A stretch of DNA of 64,000 nucleotides from Kibdelosporangium persicum (GTDB lineage Bacteria; Actinomycetota; Actinomycetes; Mycobacteriales; Pseudonocardiaceae). Positions 1 to 8,330 of this stretch are shown in pieces (position 1 is the first letter of the stretch; each line of letters begins with the position of its first letter). Below the pieces are notes generated by a model, which made no database searches, had not been told where the DNA came from, and saw nothing but the letters and a program-made list of their open reading frames with translations. The translations under genes were made by a program, and so were the position numbers. The stretch spans positions 1 to 64,000 of the forward strand of contig NZ_JAAATY010000035.1 of the NCBI RefSeq assembly GCF_013280595.1. Direction: 5' to 3'.

Positions 1-515
1 CCGAGCTTCGGGTTGGCCAGGCACCACATGATCGGCATCCCGTCGCCCGTGCAGACCAGGTAGAGCTTCAGGCCCCAGTAGAACCGGGAATGCGCGGCGC
101 AGTAGCCGTAGTTCGCCCAGCCGGCCAGGTCCGAGCGTTTCACCGTCTCGCGCGACATGCCGCACGGAACAGGGGTGGCGTCGGCGATCCACACATCGTC
201 GAACCAGGACGGGCAGCACGCCGCCAGGACAAGAATCGCTTTGCACAGCAACGGATGGACGTTCTTGAGCCGCCTGTGGTAGCCGGACTGCTCCGGCAGG
301 TACGGGAACATGACCTGCCACTCGGCGCTGGAACGGATATGCCGGATCCAGCGCCGCTCGCTGGGGTACCGCAGCAGCACCTGAGCCACGGCCAAGGTGA
401 TCAGCTCGCTGTCGGACAGCAACGGCCGACGGCCGCGTCCGGTGCGGGGTGGTACCACGTGATCGTCGACCAGCACGTAGAGTGCGGTCAGGAGGGTGTT
501 CAGTTCTTTCGTCAC
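1..515 (-). CDS. IS982-type transposase, N-terminal part, cut by the window edge
   Basis: Reading the minus strand from a GTG at 515 gives an open frame of about 170 codons that continues past position 1. It starts VTKELNTLLTALYVLVDDHV and includes GRGRRPLLSDSELITLAVAQ, FDDVWIADATPVPCG and YWGLKLYLVC, the layout of IS982-family DDE transposases. The Asp in the WIADATPVP stretch is the likely first catalytic Asp. The first codons sit in a stem-loop described separately. Only the 5' end and about half of the protein are visible, so intactness and the far terminal repeat cannot be judged. A second, degraded copy of the same 5' end lies at about 698-742. Family assignment is from remembered motifs. 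Confidence 0.8.
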   Translation of the reverse strand, partial: MTKELNTLLTALYVLVDDHVVPPRTGRGRRPLLSDSELITLAVAQVLLRYPSERRWIRHIRSSAEWQVMFPYLPEQSGYHRRLKNVHPLLCKAILVLAACCPSWFDDVWIADATPVPCGMSRETVKRSDLAGWANYGYCAAHSRFYWGLKLYLVCTGDGMPIMWCLANPKL

Positions 516-538
516 ACATTGATCTTGAACACCCTCCT
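490..538 (-). repeat. Stem-loop at the start of the IS982-type transposase, copy 1
   Basis: AGGAGGGTGTTCA at 490-502 is the exact reverse complement of TGAACACCCTCCT at 526-538. This makes a 13-bp stem with a 23-nt loop. The loop contains the transposase GTG start (515-513), so in the mRNA the upstream purine-rich arm would pair with early codons. This could limit translation or mark the IS end. A diverged copy with the same loop length lies at 698-742. Confidence 0.7.
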
Positions 539-697
539 CTCATGTCCGCGCCCCGGCCTCACTTCACGTGATCTTCACGGAATCAGTCATCTAGTTCTCA
601 AGTACTTTGGTGAGACGGCCGACAGCATCAGACGGGAGGCCGCCGTCGCGCAGGGTGTCTGTGACGACGCTGCGGAACTCCTTGGAGAACCGGACGT

Positions 698-742
698 AAG
701 GGTGTTCAGGTCGGTCGTCACAAACTGATCTTGAACACCCTT
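698..742 (-). repeat. Stem-loop copy 2, remnant of a second IS982-type 5' end
   Basis: AAGGGTGTTCA at 698-708 pairs exactly with TGAACACCCTT at 732-742 around a 23-nt loop, as in copy 1. The loop again carries GTGACG on the minus strand, and the first codons read VTTDLNTL against VTKELNTL in copy 1. After that the reading frame no longer resembles the transposase, so this is a decayed or truncated IS end. Where the two copies differ, G-C has become A-T in both arms, so the pairing is kept. Confidence 0.6.
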
Positions 743-775
743 CGTCCATCTCCAGACACCGCACCGACTTAGGAC

Positions 776-1096
776 TTACTCGTCTAGGACGATCAGCGCT
801 GACAACACAGCCGCCAACGCCAACGCGATCAGCACGACCACGAACTGGCAGTACGGCAGCTTTTTCACAACTTCCAACAGTTGAGGAGCCAGCCCGGCGC
901 TGATGACGGCGAGGATCACGACTCTCACCGTGTAGATCGCCGATGAGGCCGTGTCCGCCGTCGGCACGGTCGTGAGCGCCGCACCAACGGTGGCGGCCAC
1001 GGTCAGTACACGAAAGGCCGTGGCCTCTCCGGGTGTGGTCGCCTTGGGGGTCTTGCGCAGGTCGGGTTCCTCCGTTGGAACGTGGCCGTTCATCAT
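776..1096 (-). CDS. Small membrane protein of unknown function
   Basis: A 106-residue protein. I place the start at the ATG at 1096 (an ATGATG pair) because GGAGAGG stands 7 bases upstream; the same frame is open further upstream but has no better start. The first 26 residues are polar (HVPTEEPDLRKTPKATTPGE). They are followed by three hydrophobic stretches at about residues 28-45, 52-70 and 82-103, the last being QFVVVLIALALAAVLSALIV. I do not recognise a family. It lies between IS982 remnants and the AfsR-like gene, and both of its neighbours appear unrelated. Confidence 0.6.
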   Translation of the reverse strand: MMNGHVPTEEPDLRKTPKATTPGEATAFRVLTVAATVGAALTTVPTADTASSAIYTVRVVILAVISAGLAPQLLEVVKKLPYCQFVVVLIALALAAVLSALIVLDE

Positions 1097-1348
1097 GTAA
1101 GGCACCTCTCCGGCGAGACACCGTAGGTGCGCTGGGAGCGCAGCGTCCCCTGTTGACCGGATCGTGCCGGACAATCACTCAGCAGCATTAACGGGTCGCA
1201 TGACCGCGTGCTCAATGGTCTCCGTATCGGCCGGACTCAGGTGACCGAACTGACCGGCGCACGCGTGTCGGTACTGCGGTTCTGATCTGGCCCGAGATCA
1301 ACCAGAGTGACGAGCAGCACGAAACCTTGGCTCCTGACTCACCGATGG

Positions 1349-4264
1349 TCAGCGTTCCGACCAGATGGCTTCGGTGAGTTCGTCGGCGATTTCGTCCGCT
1401 TGAGGGTCGCTGAGGTCGGTGAAGATGGTGTGGGCCTGGCGCCAGTGATCGATGGCGGCAGGGATGTTTCCGAGGGCACGGTGGGTTTTGGCCAGATTGG
1501 TGAGGGTGCGGGCGGTGGTGCGTTGATCGTCGAGTTGCCGGCTGGTGGTCATGGCACGCTTGTAGTACTCGAGAGCGATGTCGTACTGGTGTGTGTCCTG
1601 GTGGAGATCACCGAGCGTGGTGAGTGTGAATTGCAGGCCACCGTGGTCTTCCCGTCGTTGTTGGATGGCCAGCGCATCGGTGAGATAGGTAATGGCGGCT
1701 TCGGTGTCGCCGAGCCGGCGGGTGGTGTCGCCGAGATTGTTCAGGCAGATGCCCTCGCCTCGGGTGTCGCCGATGCTGCGGAAAATCGGCAGGGCGCGCT
1801 GGAAGCAGTCGGCTGCCTCGTCGAGGCGGTGGAGGTCAACGTAGACGACGCCGAGGTTGTTGAGGTTCCAGGCTTGGCCGCGCTGGTTGTTGATGCTCTC
1901 GAAGATGATCTGTGCACGCTCGTGGCAGTCGATGGCGGTGGTGTACTGCCTTAGGTCGCTGTGCGCGACACCAAGACCGTTGTACATTGTGGCCTCGCCG
2001 TGCTGGTTGCCGACGGCCTGCGCCGCTGCCAGCCCTGTGTGGTAGCTGGAGATCCAGTCGTCCCAGTAGCTGCGACGGTAGAAGAAGCTCATCATCACCC
2101 AGGCGAGTTGCCACGCCACCTCTGGCAGCCCATGTGGATGAGCGGCACGGATTGCAGCGACGAGGTTCGCTCGCTCTGCCTCGTACCAGACAAGTGCCTG
2201 CTCGTAATCACGAAACTTGGGTACGGTGCACTCGGTCGGGAGTAATTCCAGATCTGTGATGCGGGTTCGGTGGGGGTCGAAGACATCATGAGCGGCCGCG
2301 GCGGCATGCAGGTACCACGTGAGAAGTCGATGCAGCGCTTGCACGCGTTGGCCTGAGGTCTCCTCAGTATCGGCGAGGTGGCGGGCATAGGGGCGGATCA
2401 GATCGTGGAACCGGTACCTGCCGACAATTTCCTGTTGGAGTAGGTGCTCGTCCAACAGCGCTTCCAGCACTTCCTCCGCCTGCCGCCGTGTCCATCCGGC
2501 CAACGCGGCCGCCGACTCCGCGGTGATGTCGTTGCCGACGTGGAGACCCAGCAGCCGGAACATGCGCTGCTGATCAGCCGAGATCGCGCGGTATGACAGG
2601 TCGAACGTGCTGTTGAGGCCACGCGTCTGTGGCGACACACTCTGTAGTCCGTCGGCGTCACCCGCCAGTCGGTCGGCCAGGTCGGAGACCGTCCAGCGCG
2701 GTCGGGTTCGCAGCCGACGAGCGGCCAGGGTCAGCGCGATCGGCAAGTGCCCGCACAGATTCGCCACTCGTGCTGCGGCGTGTCGCTGAGTGGCGATTCT
2801 GTCGTCCGTCGCGATCTGGGCCATGAGTTGGACCGCTTCCTCGGGGGAGAGGACGTCCAAGCGCATGGCGTGCGCACCATCCAGGCTGGATAGGCTTCGG
2901 CGGCTGGTGATGAGTACGAAACAGCCGGGCCGGCCTGGCAACAGAGGACGAACCTGCTCTTCGCGTACCGCATTGTCGAGCAAGATCAACGCTCGTTTTT
3001 CCGCGAGCCGATCGCGATACAACGCCGCCCGCGACTCCACATCGGGGGGTATGTGGTCACCCGGAACACCAAGCAGCCGCAGGAAGCTTTCCAGTACGTC
3101 TGCTGGATCGGCAGGCGGGTGGTCGGCATCGAACCCACGCAGATCGGTCCACAACTGAACGTCGTCATACCGTCCCCGGTTGATCAGCCGGTGTGCCAGA
3201 TGAACCGCCAGGCGCGTCTTGCCCACGCCTGCCATGCCCTCGATAGCGGATATGACAACCGCAGTAGGCAGATCCGGCTCACCGACGTCAGCCAGTCCAT
3301 GCAACGTCGCCAGCTCTGCCTGCCGTCCGGTGAATTCGGCGATATCCATCGGTAGCTGCCGCCATGCGACAACTTCAGTCGACTCGCGTGCCGGCCGACC
3401 GGGTCTGCTCTCATGCTCGCCTTCCAGCGACGCAGAGGTTGTGGCCGGAGCGCTCGTCGAAGTGGCCGCCGCGTCGTCCGCTTCAACCACGTCGGGTGGG
3501 TCGGTGGGATTGGCCAGGGTCGGGTCGGCGTTCAGGATTCGCTGGTGCAGGTGTTGCAACTTGGCACCGGGTTCGACACCGATCTCGTCGGCCATGATGC
3601 GTCGGGTTCGCTGGTACTGCTCTAAGGCCTCGGCCTGCCGGCCGCACCGATACAGGGCCAGCATGAGTTGACTGGCCGAGCGTTCCCGCAGCGGATGCGC
3701 CGTGACGAACTCGGTCAACTCGGTGACGACCTCCGCGTCCTGACCGGCCGCCAGCGCGACGTCGAACCACTCCTCCCGCGTTGTCAGTCGATGTTCGATC
3801 AGCCACGTCGACACGGCCGCAATGCTCGCCGCATGGGGCACGTCGGCGAACGGACTACCTCGCCACAGTTGATGGGCCCGACGGAACAACTCGGCACTGC
3901 GGCGCGGTTGCCCGGCCTGCCGAGCCGACCGTGCCTCGGCAACCAGCCGCTCGAACCGCTGCACGTCCAACTCCTGATCCTCAACCTGCAGCAGATAACC
4001 GGGCTTTCGGGTCACCACCCGGTCTGCGCCACTGGGGCCGGATCGCAACGCCCGCCGCAACCGCGACACATAGCCTCGCACCAACGCCCGAGCATCCGGC
4101 GGCGGCTGATCAGGCCACAACTCGTCCACGAACTGCTCCACCGCGACCAGATCACCCGGTCGGGCCAGCAGAAGCCCACACACCAGACGGACCCGCGGCG
4201 CGCCCAGATCTACCACCTGGCCCTGATCCCGTACCTCCAACGGGCCCAACACCCAGAACTCCAC
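1349..4264 (-). CDS. AfsR/SARP-type transcriptional regulator with NB-ARC ATPase and TPR repeats
   Basis: A 971-residue regulator of the AfsR architecture. An OmpR-like winged helix (about residues 1-95, beginning EFWVLGPLEVRDQGQVVDLG) is followed by a bacterial transcriptional activation domain (about 100-250). A low-complexity Thr/Ser/Ala linker comes next, then an NB-ARC ATPase with Walker A GMAGVGKTRLAV near 342-353, and C-terminal TPR repeats (about 700-960) with repeated NNLGVVY/NNLGDTT-like helices. The start is GTG at 4264 with GGGGAGG 4 bases upstream. Proteins of this class activate secondary-metabolite promoters. The lasso peptide cluster begins 1.7 kb away in the opposite direction, so a regulatory link is possible but not shown by the sequence. 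Confidence 0.9.
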   Translation of the reverse strand: MEFWVLGPLEVRDQGQVVDLGAPRVRLVCGLLLARPGDLVAVEQFVDELWPDQPPPDARALVRGYVSRLRRALRSGPSGADRVVTRKPGYLLQVEDQELDVQRFERLVAEARSARQAGQPRRSAELFRRAHQLWRGSPFADVPHAASIAAVSTWLIEHRLTTREEWFDVALAAGQDAEVVTELTEFVTAHPLRERSASQLMLALYRCGRQAEALEQYQRTRRIMADEIGVEPGAKLQHLHQRILNADPTLANPTDPPDVVEADDAAATSTSAPATTSASLEGEHESRPGRPARESTEVVAWRQLPMDIAEFTGRQAELATLHGLADVGEPDLPTAVVISAIEGMAGVGKTRLAVHLAHRLINRGRYDDVQLWTDLRGFDADHPPADPADVLESFLRLLGVPGDHIPPDVESRAALYRDRLAEKRALILLDNAVREEQVRPLLPGRPGCFVLITSRRSLSSLDGAHAMRLDVLSPEEAVQLMAQIATDDRIATQRHAAARVANLCGHLPIALTLAARRLRTRPRWTVSDLADRLAGDADGLQSVSPQTRGLNSTFDLSYRAISADQQRMFRLLGLHVGNDITAESAAALAGWTRRQAEEVLEALLDEHLLQQEIVGRYRFHDLIRPYARHLADTEETSGQRVQALHRLLTWYLHAAAAAHDVFDPHRTRITDLELLPTECTVPKFRDYEQALVWYEAERANLVAAIRAAHPHGLPEVAWQLAWVMMSFFYRRSYWDDWISSYHTGLAAAQAVGNQHGEATMYNGLGVAHSDLRQYTTAIDCHERAQIIFESINNQRGQAWNLNNLGVVYVDLHRLDEAADCFQRALPIFRSIGDTRGEGICLNNLGDTTRRLGDTEAAITYLTDALAIQQRREDHGGLQFTLTTLGDLHQDTHQYDIALEYYKRAMTTSRQLDDQRTTARTLTNLAKTHRALGNIPAAIDHWRQAHTIFTDLSDPQADEIADELTEAIWSER

Positions 4265-5172
4265 ACTGCCTCCCCAGCAAGCGAAGCTCGTACCTGTGAC
4301 GCCCCCAGCGGCAAGCGAATCCGGGGGAGCAGCGGCACCGAATTCACATCCACGTTATAGCCACGTTCCAACCACGGCCAGCCACGACAATCGTTGTAGT
4401 AAGGAATCAACTGGTCCACACCGAGGGAAGGTCAACGATGTGGATCGACGTCACACAGAAGTGGCAATGGGGGAGGAAGCTGACATGAAGTGGAGTGTGA
4501 GGCGGTGCGACTCGTGCTTGCCTCGTCGCGTCGGTGGCCAGCGCGACGACGACCGTAGAGTCAGCCGCGGTTGAGGGCCACGCTGCGCACAGTGATCCGA
4601 TGATCGATTCCGGCGTTCAGCCGCGGTGCCTGGTCTGGTGGCGGACGACCGCCGACTACGTGGGTTGACTGCGGACTACAGTTGGGCCGGGAACGTCGTC
4701 GTAGTGGATGGCGATTTGGGCGTCGCCCGCGAGATTCAGTGCCTGCTTGACTGGGGGGTTACTACAGCGGGCCCGCTCGACGGCATTTCGGTGGAGGGGC
4801 GGGTATGCGTGAGATTTGCACAGCGCGAGTGCGGCTGGTTCGGCAATGGCATCGTCGATCCTGAGACATGGCGGCGCATCCGGAACGGCGGCGAACGTTG
4901 ACCAGCGCGCTTGATCAGTGACGACGTTGCCTCCGACGGTGCGCCGACTGGCTGGAGAACAACCCTCATCCAACGAAAGAACCCGACCACAAGTGAAAGT
5001 TCGACTGCACCTTTCGTACGCGGCTTCACTCAACCGGCGTCGGAGTGCACAACTACACTGCTTCCGATCACGCCTCGGCCACGCTGACTTGCGCGGATGA
5101 ATACAAGCTCTTCCGGCGGGCACCGCCCGCCGCTATTTCCCGCAACGCTGAGTCCCCAAGTGAGGTATAGCC
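4265..5172. other. Gene-poor 0.9-kb stretch with at most small open frames
   Basis: No recognisable gene. Two weak candidates on the plus strand: a 29-codon frame at 4485-4574 (MKWSVRRCDSCLPRR...) preceded by GGGAGGAAG at good distance, and a 91-codon GTG-initiated frame at 4626-4901 (ending DPETWRRIRNGGER) without a convincing ribosome site or known motif. Promoters for the AfsR-like gene (leftward) and the secreted protein (rightward) should lie here, but I cannot place them firmly. Confidence 0.5.
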
Positions 5173-5577
5173 ATGCGTAAAACAGTCCGAGCCATCGTCA
5201 CGACTGCCAGTGCTCTCAGCCTTGTGCTGGTGGGCGCCGGGTCCGCCGGGGCGGTTACCAACGAATCCACGAGCGAGGATTGCCGGCAAGGTAGCCGATG
5301 GGGCACCACGACGATCTCGGGTGCCCTGATGCGGTACGACATCTGCATCGAGCAGTACCACGCGAACATCCACCTGTACCTGGAGGACACCGCGAAGGAC
5401 GGGCGGCGGGTCGAGGCGTGGCTCGTGACGAGCATCAACGAGTACGAAATTTTTGAGGTAACCGGCGGATTAGGCGCCTCAGGCGAGGACAGGATCTTTC
5501 CTCAGGAGAAATCGGTGAAAGTCAAACTGTGCACCAGTGACGCGAACCGCGATCCCAAGTGTGGCAAACCGGTTTAG
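5173..5577 (+). CDS. Small secreted protein with signal peptide, function unknown
   Basis: A 134-residue protein. Its N-terminus (MRKTVRAIVTTASALSLVLV, then GAGSAGA) is a typical Sec signal with two or three basic residues, a hydrophobic core and an Ala-x-Ala-like cleavage site near residue 28. The mature part is about 106 residues with four cysteines (in SEDCRQGS, YDICIEQY, KLCTSD and PKCGKPV), which fits two disulfides outside the cell. I recognise no family. GAGGT lies about 8 bases before the ATG. A possible terminator hairpin overlaps its stop codon, so it is probably transcribed alone and not with the lasso genes downstream. Confidence 0.7.
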   Translation: MRKTVRAIVTTASALSLVLVGAGSAGAVTNESTSEDCRQGSRWGTTTISGALMRYDICIEQYHANIHLYLEDTAKDGRRVEAWLVTSINEYEIFEVTGGLGASGEDRIFPQEKSVKVKLCTSDANRDPKCGKPV

Positions 5578-5589
5578 CCGCCACCGGTT
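5567..5589 (+). terminator. Candidate intrinsic terminator after the secreted protein
   Basis: AACCGGT (5567-5573) and ACCGGTT (5583-5589) form a perfect 7-bp stem around a 9-base loop that contains the TAG stop. It is followed by CTTCT, not by a true U run. The stem is short, so moderate confidence only. Confidence 0.4.
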
Positions 5590-5995
5590 CTTCTGCCAGG
5601 TAGGTCAGAAAGGATCGGCGCTCACAGCTGCTGCACGTCGAACGGCGTTCCCGCCGTCAATCCCCGCCACGGTCTCGTCATGTCCGCTTACGCCGGAAGC
5701 AGGGTGTTAACCGATGCGGTTCGTGATCCAGCAGGAGCTGAGGTCATCGCGGTGCTGCGATGACGGGTATGCCAAGGCCGATCGGAGCGATGCGGGCCAG
5801 GCGCTTGGCCTCGTCGCGTTTCTGCCGGAGGTCGCATGCCGCGGCTGCCTCGAAGGAATCCCGCACACCACGCGGAATACGCCGCTGGAGCTGAATCCAT
5901 CGTCGGCAGTGCCCTGAGCGGGATGGGTGTAGTGGCCGCGCCACGACCCATCCGACTGGTAGGTCCACCTTGACACGAGAAAGGAGGTGAAAAAG
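5578..5995. other. Leader region before the first lasso precursor
   Basis: About 400 bases with no gene I can support. The frames present on both strands lack ribosome sites and known motifs. The promoter for the lasso operon must lie here. The last bases before 5996 hold an almost perfect Shine-Dalgarno sequence, AAGGAGGTGAAAAAG, directly upstream of the precursor ATG. Confidence 0.5.
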
Positions 5996-6121
5996 ATGGT
6001 TGAGACGACAGAGGTTCGCTACGAAGCGCCGGCGCTGGTCGAGATCGGTGGCTTCTCCGAGAAGACCCGCTGGGTTTGCGTCGGCTGGGTCCCCGACTTC
6101 TTCTGCACATTCGGCGGTTGA
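5996..6121 (+). CDS. Lasso peptide precursor A1
   Basis: A 41-codon gene with a strong ribosome site (AAGGAGGTG, 6 bases before ATG). Residues 1-25 are a leader with the lasso hallmarks: Y9-E-A-P12 (the YxxP motif bound by the recognition protein), L14/E16/G18-G19-F20, and Thr24 at position -2 before the cleavage point after Arg25. The predicted core is WVCVGWVPDFFCTFGG. Trp1 and Asp9 would form the 9-residue macrolactam ring. Cys3 lies inside the ring and Cys12 in the threaded part, so a ring-tail disulfide is possible. A partner precursor with a nearly identical leader lies at 9766, and the cyclase, recognition protein and peptidase lie between them. Trp1 lasso peptides are known (fusilassin/fuscanodin); this core is not one I recognise. 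The mature structure is inference. Confidence 0.88.
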   Translation: MVETTEVRYEAPALVEIGGFSEKTRWVCVGWVPDFFCTFGG

Positions 6122-6130
6122 TGTCGTGAG

Positions 6131-6182
6131 CGCGGTCTGGTCGTCGGTGGCGCTGTCCCGGGTCACCGACGACCAGACCGCG
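6131..6182 (+). promoter_or_regulatory. Perfect 19-bp hairpin between precursor A1 and the cyclase gene
   Basis: CGCGGTCTGGTCGTCGGTG (6131-6149) is the exact reverse complement of 6164-6182, with a 14-base loop. It begins 9 bases after the precursor stop and lies 59 bases before the cyclase start. There is no U tract, so it is better seen as a partial terminator or an mRNA-stabilising 3' structure that would yield more precursor message than enzyme message. Confidence 0.7.
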
Positions 6183-6241
6183 GCACGGATCGGCACTGAC
6201 ACGGCAGCAACGTAGACCACCGACACAGTAGGGACCTGAGA

Positions 6242-8047
6242 ATGGAGTTCGTTGTCCTGCCGGATCACCCCGCCGCTGACGAGGTGTACGCCCGGCTCCC
6301 CGAGAGGTACCGGGAGAACACGCTATATCACCACTCCGGTCGGCCTTGGCTGGCTGGCCGTTGGCCCGCTGGTGTTGTCATCGGTGCCCAGACCGGTGCG
6401 TCGAGGATCGCGCTGCTCGGTTGCGCGCGCACCACCGAACCGGAGCTTGCAGCGCAGCTCGGCAAGGTCAGTGATCTGCGGCAGTTCGATCGGCTGGTGG
6501 AGCGGACAGCGGGGTGCTTTCACTTGGTGGCCGCTATCGACGGGGTCGTCAGGGTTCAGGGCAGCCTCTCCGGCGCACGGCAACTCTTCGCCACGTCGGT
6601 GCACGGCATCAGGGTGGTGGCGAACCGGGTGTCACCGCTGCGCGAACTGCGCAGGCTGACCCTGGCCGAGGAGCACGTCGCGATGCACCTGCTCTGCTAC
6701 GTGCCACCGTGGCCGCTGAACGAGCGCAGTGTGTGGCGGGAGATCGACTGCGTTCCCTTCGGGCACTACCTCTGCCTACGCCCGGACGGAACCGCCGAAC
6801 CGGTGCGGTGGTGGAGCCCGCCGGAGCCGGATATCCCGATAGAGCAGGCTGCTCACCGGTTCCGGGAAGCGCTCGTCGCAGCGGTCGCGGCACGAACGGG
6901 TACCGCACCGGTCGTCGGTGCCGACCTCTCCGGGGGGATGGACTCGACGAGCCTCTGCTTCATCGCCGCCGGGCAAGGCGGTCGGCTGGTGACCGTACGT
7001 CGCAAGCCCATGGATCCGACGAATCCCGATGAGGCTTTCGCCAGTCGAGCCGAAACGGCCCTGCCCGATGCCGAACACGTCGTGCTCGACAGGGACACCG
7101 CCGTGTTGTATTACGACTCGCTGGATCGCGACGACCTCGAGGTGGACGAGCCGCCACCGTTCATCGCCATGCGGGCCTATGTCGACGATGTCGCCCGGCT
7201 GGTGGCCGCGCGCGGCGCAACCAGCCACATCCAAGGGCACGGTAGCGACGAACTCGCGGCCACGGGAACGACGTACGTGAACGCGCTCGCCCAGCAGAAC
7301 CCGATCAGATCGCTGCGCTCAATCCGTGCGATCCGCGCCATGCGACGCTGGTCCCTCACAACGACACTGCGCGTGGTCCGTCCTTTTCCGCCCTACGCCG
7401 AGTGGTTGCACCGGTCAGCTGACGGGCTGCTGTCCCCGCCCGACTTCGAGTCACAGGTGGGGTGGGAACCGGATCCACACCTGCCCGCATGGGCATCCCG
7501 ACAGGCCGCCGAACTGGTCCGGGACACGCTCTGCGGCTGTGCGGTGACCAATCCCCAACCCCTTTCACCGGTCCCGTTCCAGCACGACACATTGCGCTCC
7601 ATCCTGGTGAACGGATCGATCGTCCGGTTCGCGAACACGCTCGGGGCGCGTTCCGGGGTGAGTTTCGAAGCACCGTTCCTTGATGACCAGGTCGTGCGAG
7701 CGGCCTTGTCCGTCCGGCTGGCGGACCGGCACGTGGTCGGCCGCACGAAACCGCTCCTCGCAGCCGCCATGCGCGGGATCGTGCCCGAGTACATCCTCGA
7801 TAGAACCACCAAGGGCCATTTCACAGTGGACACCTACGCCGGCCGCAAGCGCCATCTCGACCGGATGCGCCAGATGTGCGAGGAATCGCATCTCGTGGCG
7901 ATGGGCCTGGTCGATCCCGCAGGCTTCCGCCGCGTGCTCTCGGGAATCATGCCGGACCCCGCGAACATCGGCCCGTTGGAGAACACGCTGGCCTGCGAGG
8001 CATGGCTCCGGTCGCTGCCTGCCGAGACCGGCCTGCGGCTGCGATGA
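6242..8047 (+). CDS. Lasso peptide cyclase (asparagine synthetase-like, C protein)
   Basis: A 601-residue ATP-dependent macrolactam synthetase. It would adenylate the core Asp9 side chain and join it to the N-terminal amine of Trp1 while the tail is threaded. The N-terminal third resembles the glutamine amidotransferase-like domain of asparagine synthetases but lacks the initiating Cys2 (it starts MEFVVLPD), as usual for lasso cyclases. The synthetase domain carries the ATP-pyrophosphatase motif SGGMDSTSL near residues 230-238. Towards the C-terminus are EAPFLDDQVV and RTTKGHF, typical of this family. The length is normal. It follows precursor A1 across a hairpin and is 22 bases upstream of the recognition protein, consistent with one operon. 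Confidence 0.92.
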   Translation: MEFVVLPDHPAADEVYARLPERYRENTLYHHSGRPWLAGRWPAGVVIGAQTGASRIALLGCARTTEPELAAQLGKVSDLRQFDRLVERTAGCFHLVAAIDGVVRVQGSLSGARQLFATSVHGIRVVANRVSPLRELRRLTLAEEHVAMHLLCYVPPWPLNERSVWREIDCVPFGHYLCLRPDGTAEPVRWWSPPEPDIPIEQAAHRFREALVAAVAARTGTAPVVGADLSGGMDSTSLCFIAAGQGGRLVTVRRKPMDPTNPDEAFASRAETALPDAEHVVLDRDTAVLYYDSLDRDDLEVDEPPPFIAMRAYVDDVARLVAARGATSHIQGHGSDELAATGTTYVNALAQQNPIRSLRSIRAIRAMRRWSLTTTLRVVRPFPPYAEWLHRSADGLLSPPDFESQVGWEPDPHLPAWASRQAAELVRDTLCGCAVTNPQPLSPVPFQHDTLRSILVNGSIVRFANTLGARSGVSFEAPFLDDQVVRAALSVRLADRHVVGRTKPLLAAAMRGIVPEYILDRTTKGHFTVDTYAGRKRHLDRMRQMCEESHLVAMGLVDPAGFRRVLSGIMPDPANIGPLENTLACEAWLRSLPAETGLRLR

Positions 8048-8069
8048 CCCAACGAACAGGAGGTCTCTC

Positions 8070-8330
8070 ATGCCAGGTATAGCACTGTCCCCGTTTGTCA
8101 CGATGGTCGAGTCCGAGGACGGGATGGTGTTCCTGCACCAGCGGACCGGACGGTACTGGCAGCTCAACGGCACGGGATCGGAGACGGTCCGGCTGCTGCT
8201 GAGCGGGGAGTCTGTGGAGTCGGCGGCGAGCCGGCTCCAGGAGAAGTACCCCGACGCGTCCGACCACGCCCTGTCAGATGTGACTGAGCTGGTCCGGCAA
8301 CTGCGAGCCGCGAAGTTGATCGCTCGATGA
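8070..8330 (+). CDS. Lasso RiPP recognition protein (PqqD-like, B1)
   Basis: An 86-residue PqqD-family protein, the stand-alone RiPP recognition element that binds the YxxP leader motif and hands the precursor to the peptidase. The start is the ATG at 8070, 7 bases after AGGAGGT; the frame upstream overlaps the cyclase and is not coding. Visible features are the early beta strands (VTMVESEDGMVFLHQRTGRY), the WQLNGTGSETVRLLLSG segment and the C-terminal helical half ending RQLRAAKLIAR, all usual for this family. The stop overlaps the B2 start by ATGA, implying coupled translation and equal amounts of both proteins. Confidence 0.9.
   Translation: MPGIALSPFVTMVESEDGMVFLHQRTGRYWQLNGTGSETVRLLLSGESVESAASRLQEKYPDASDHALSDVTELVRQLRAAKLIAR

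Noticed and set aside
4626-4901. 91-codon GTG-initiated frame before the secreted protein
   Set aside because: No ribosome site, no recognised motif and codon use not clearly coding; kept only as a remark.
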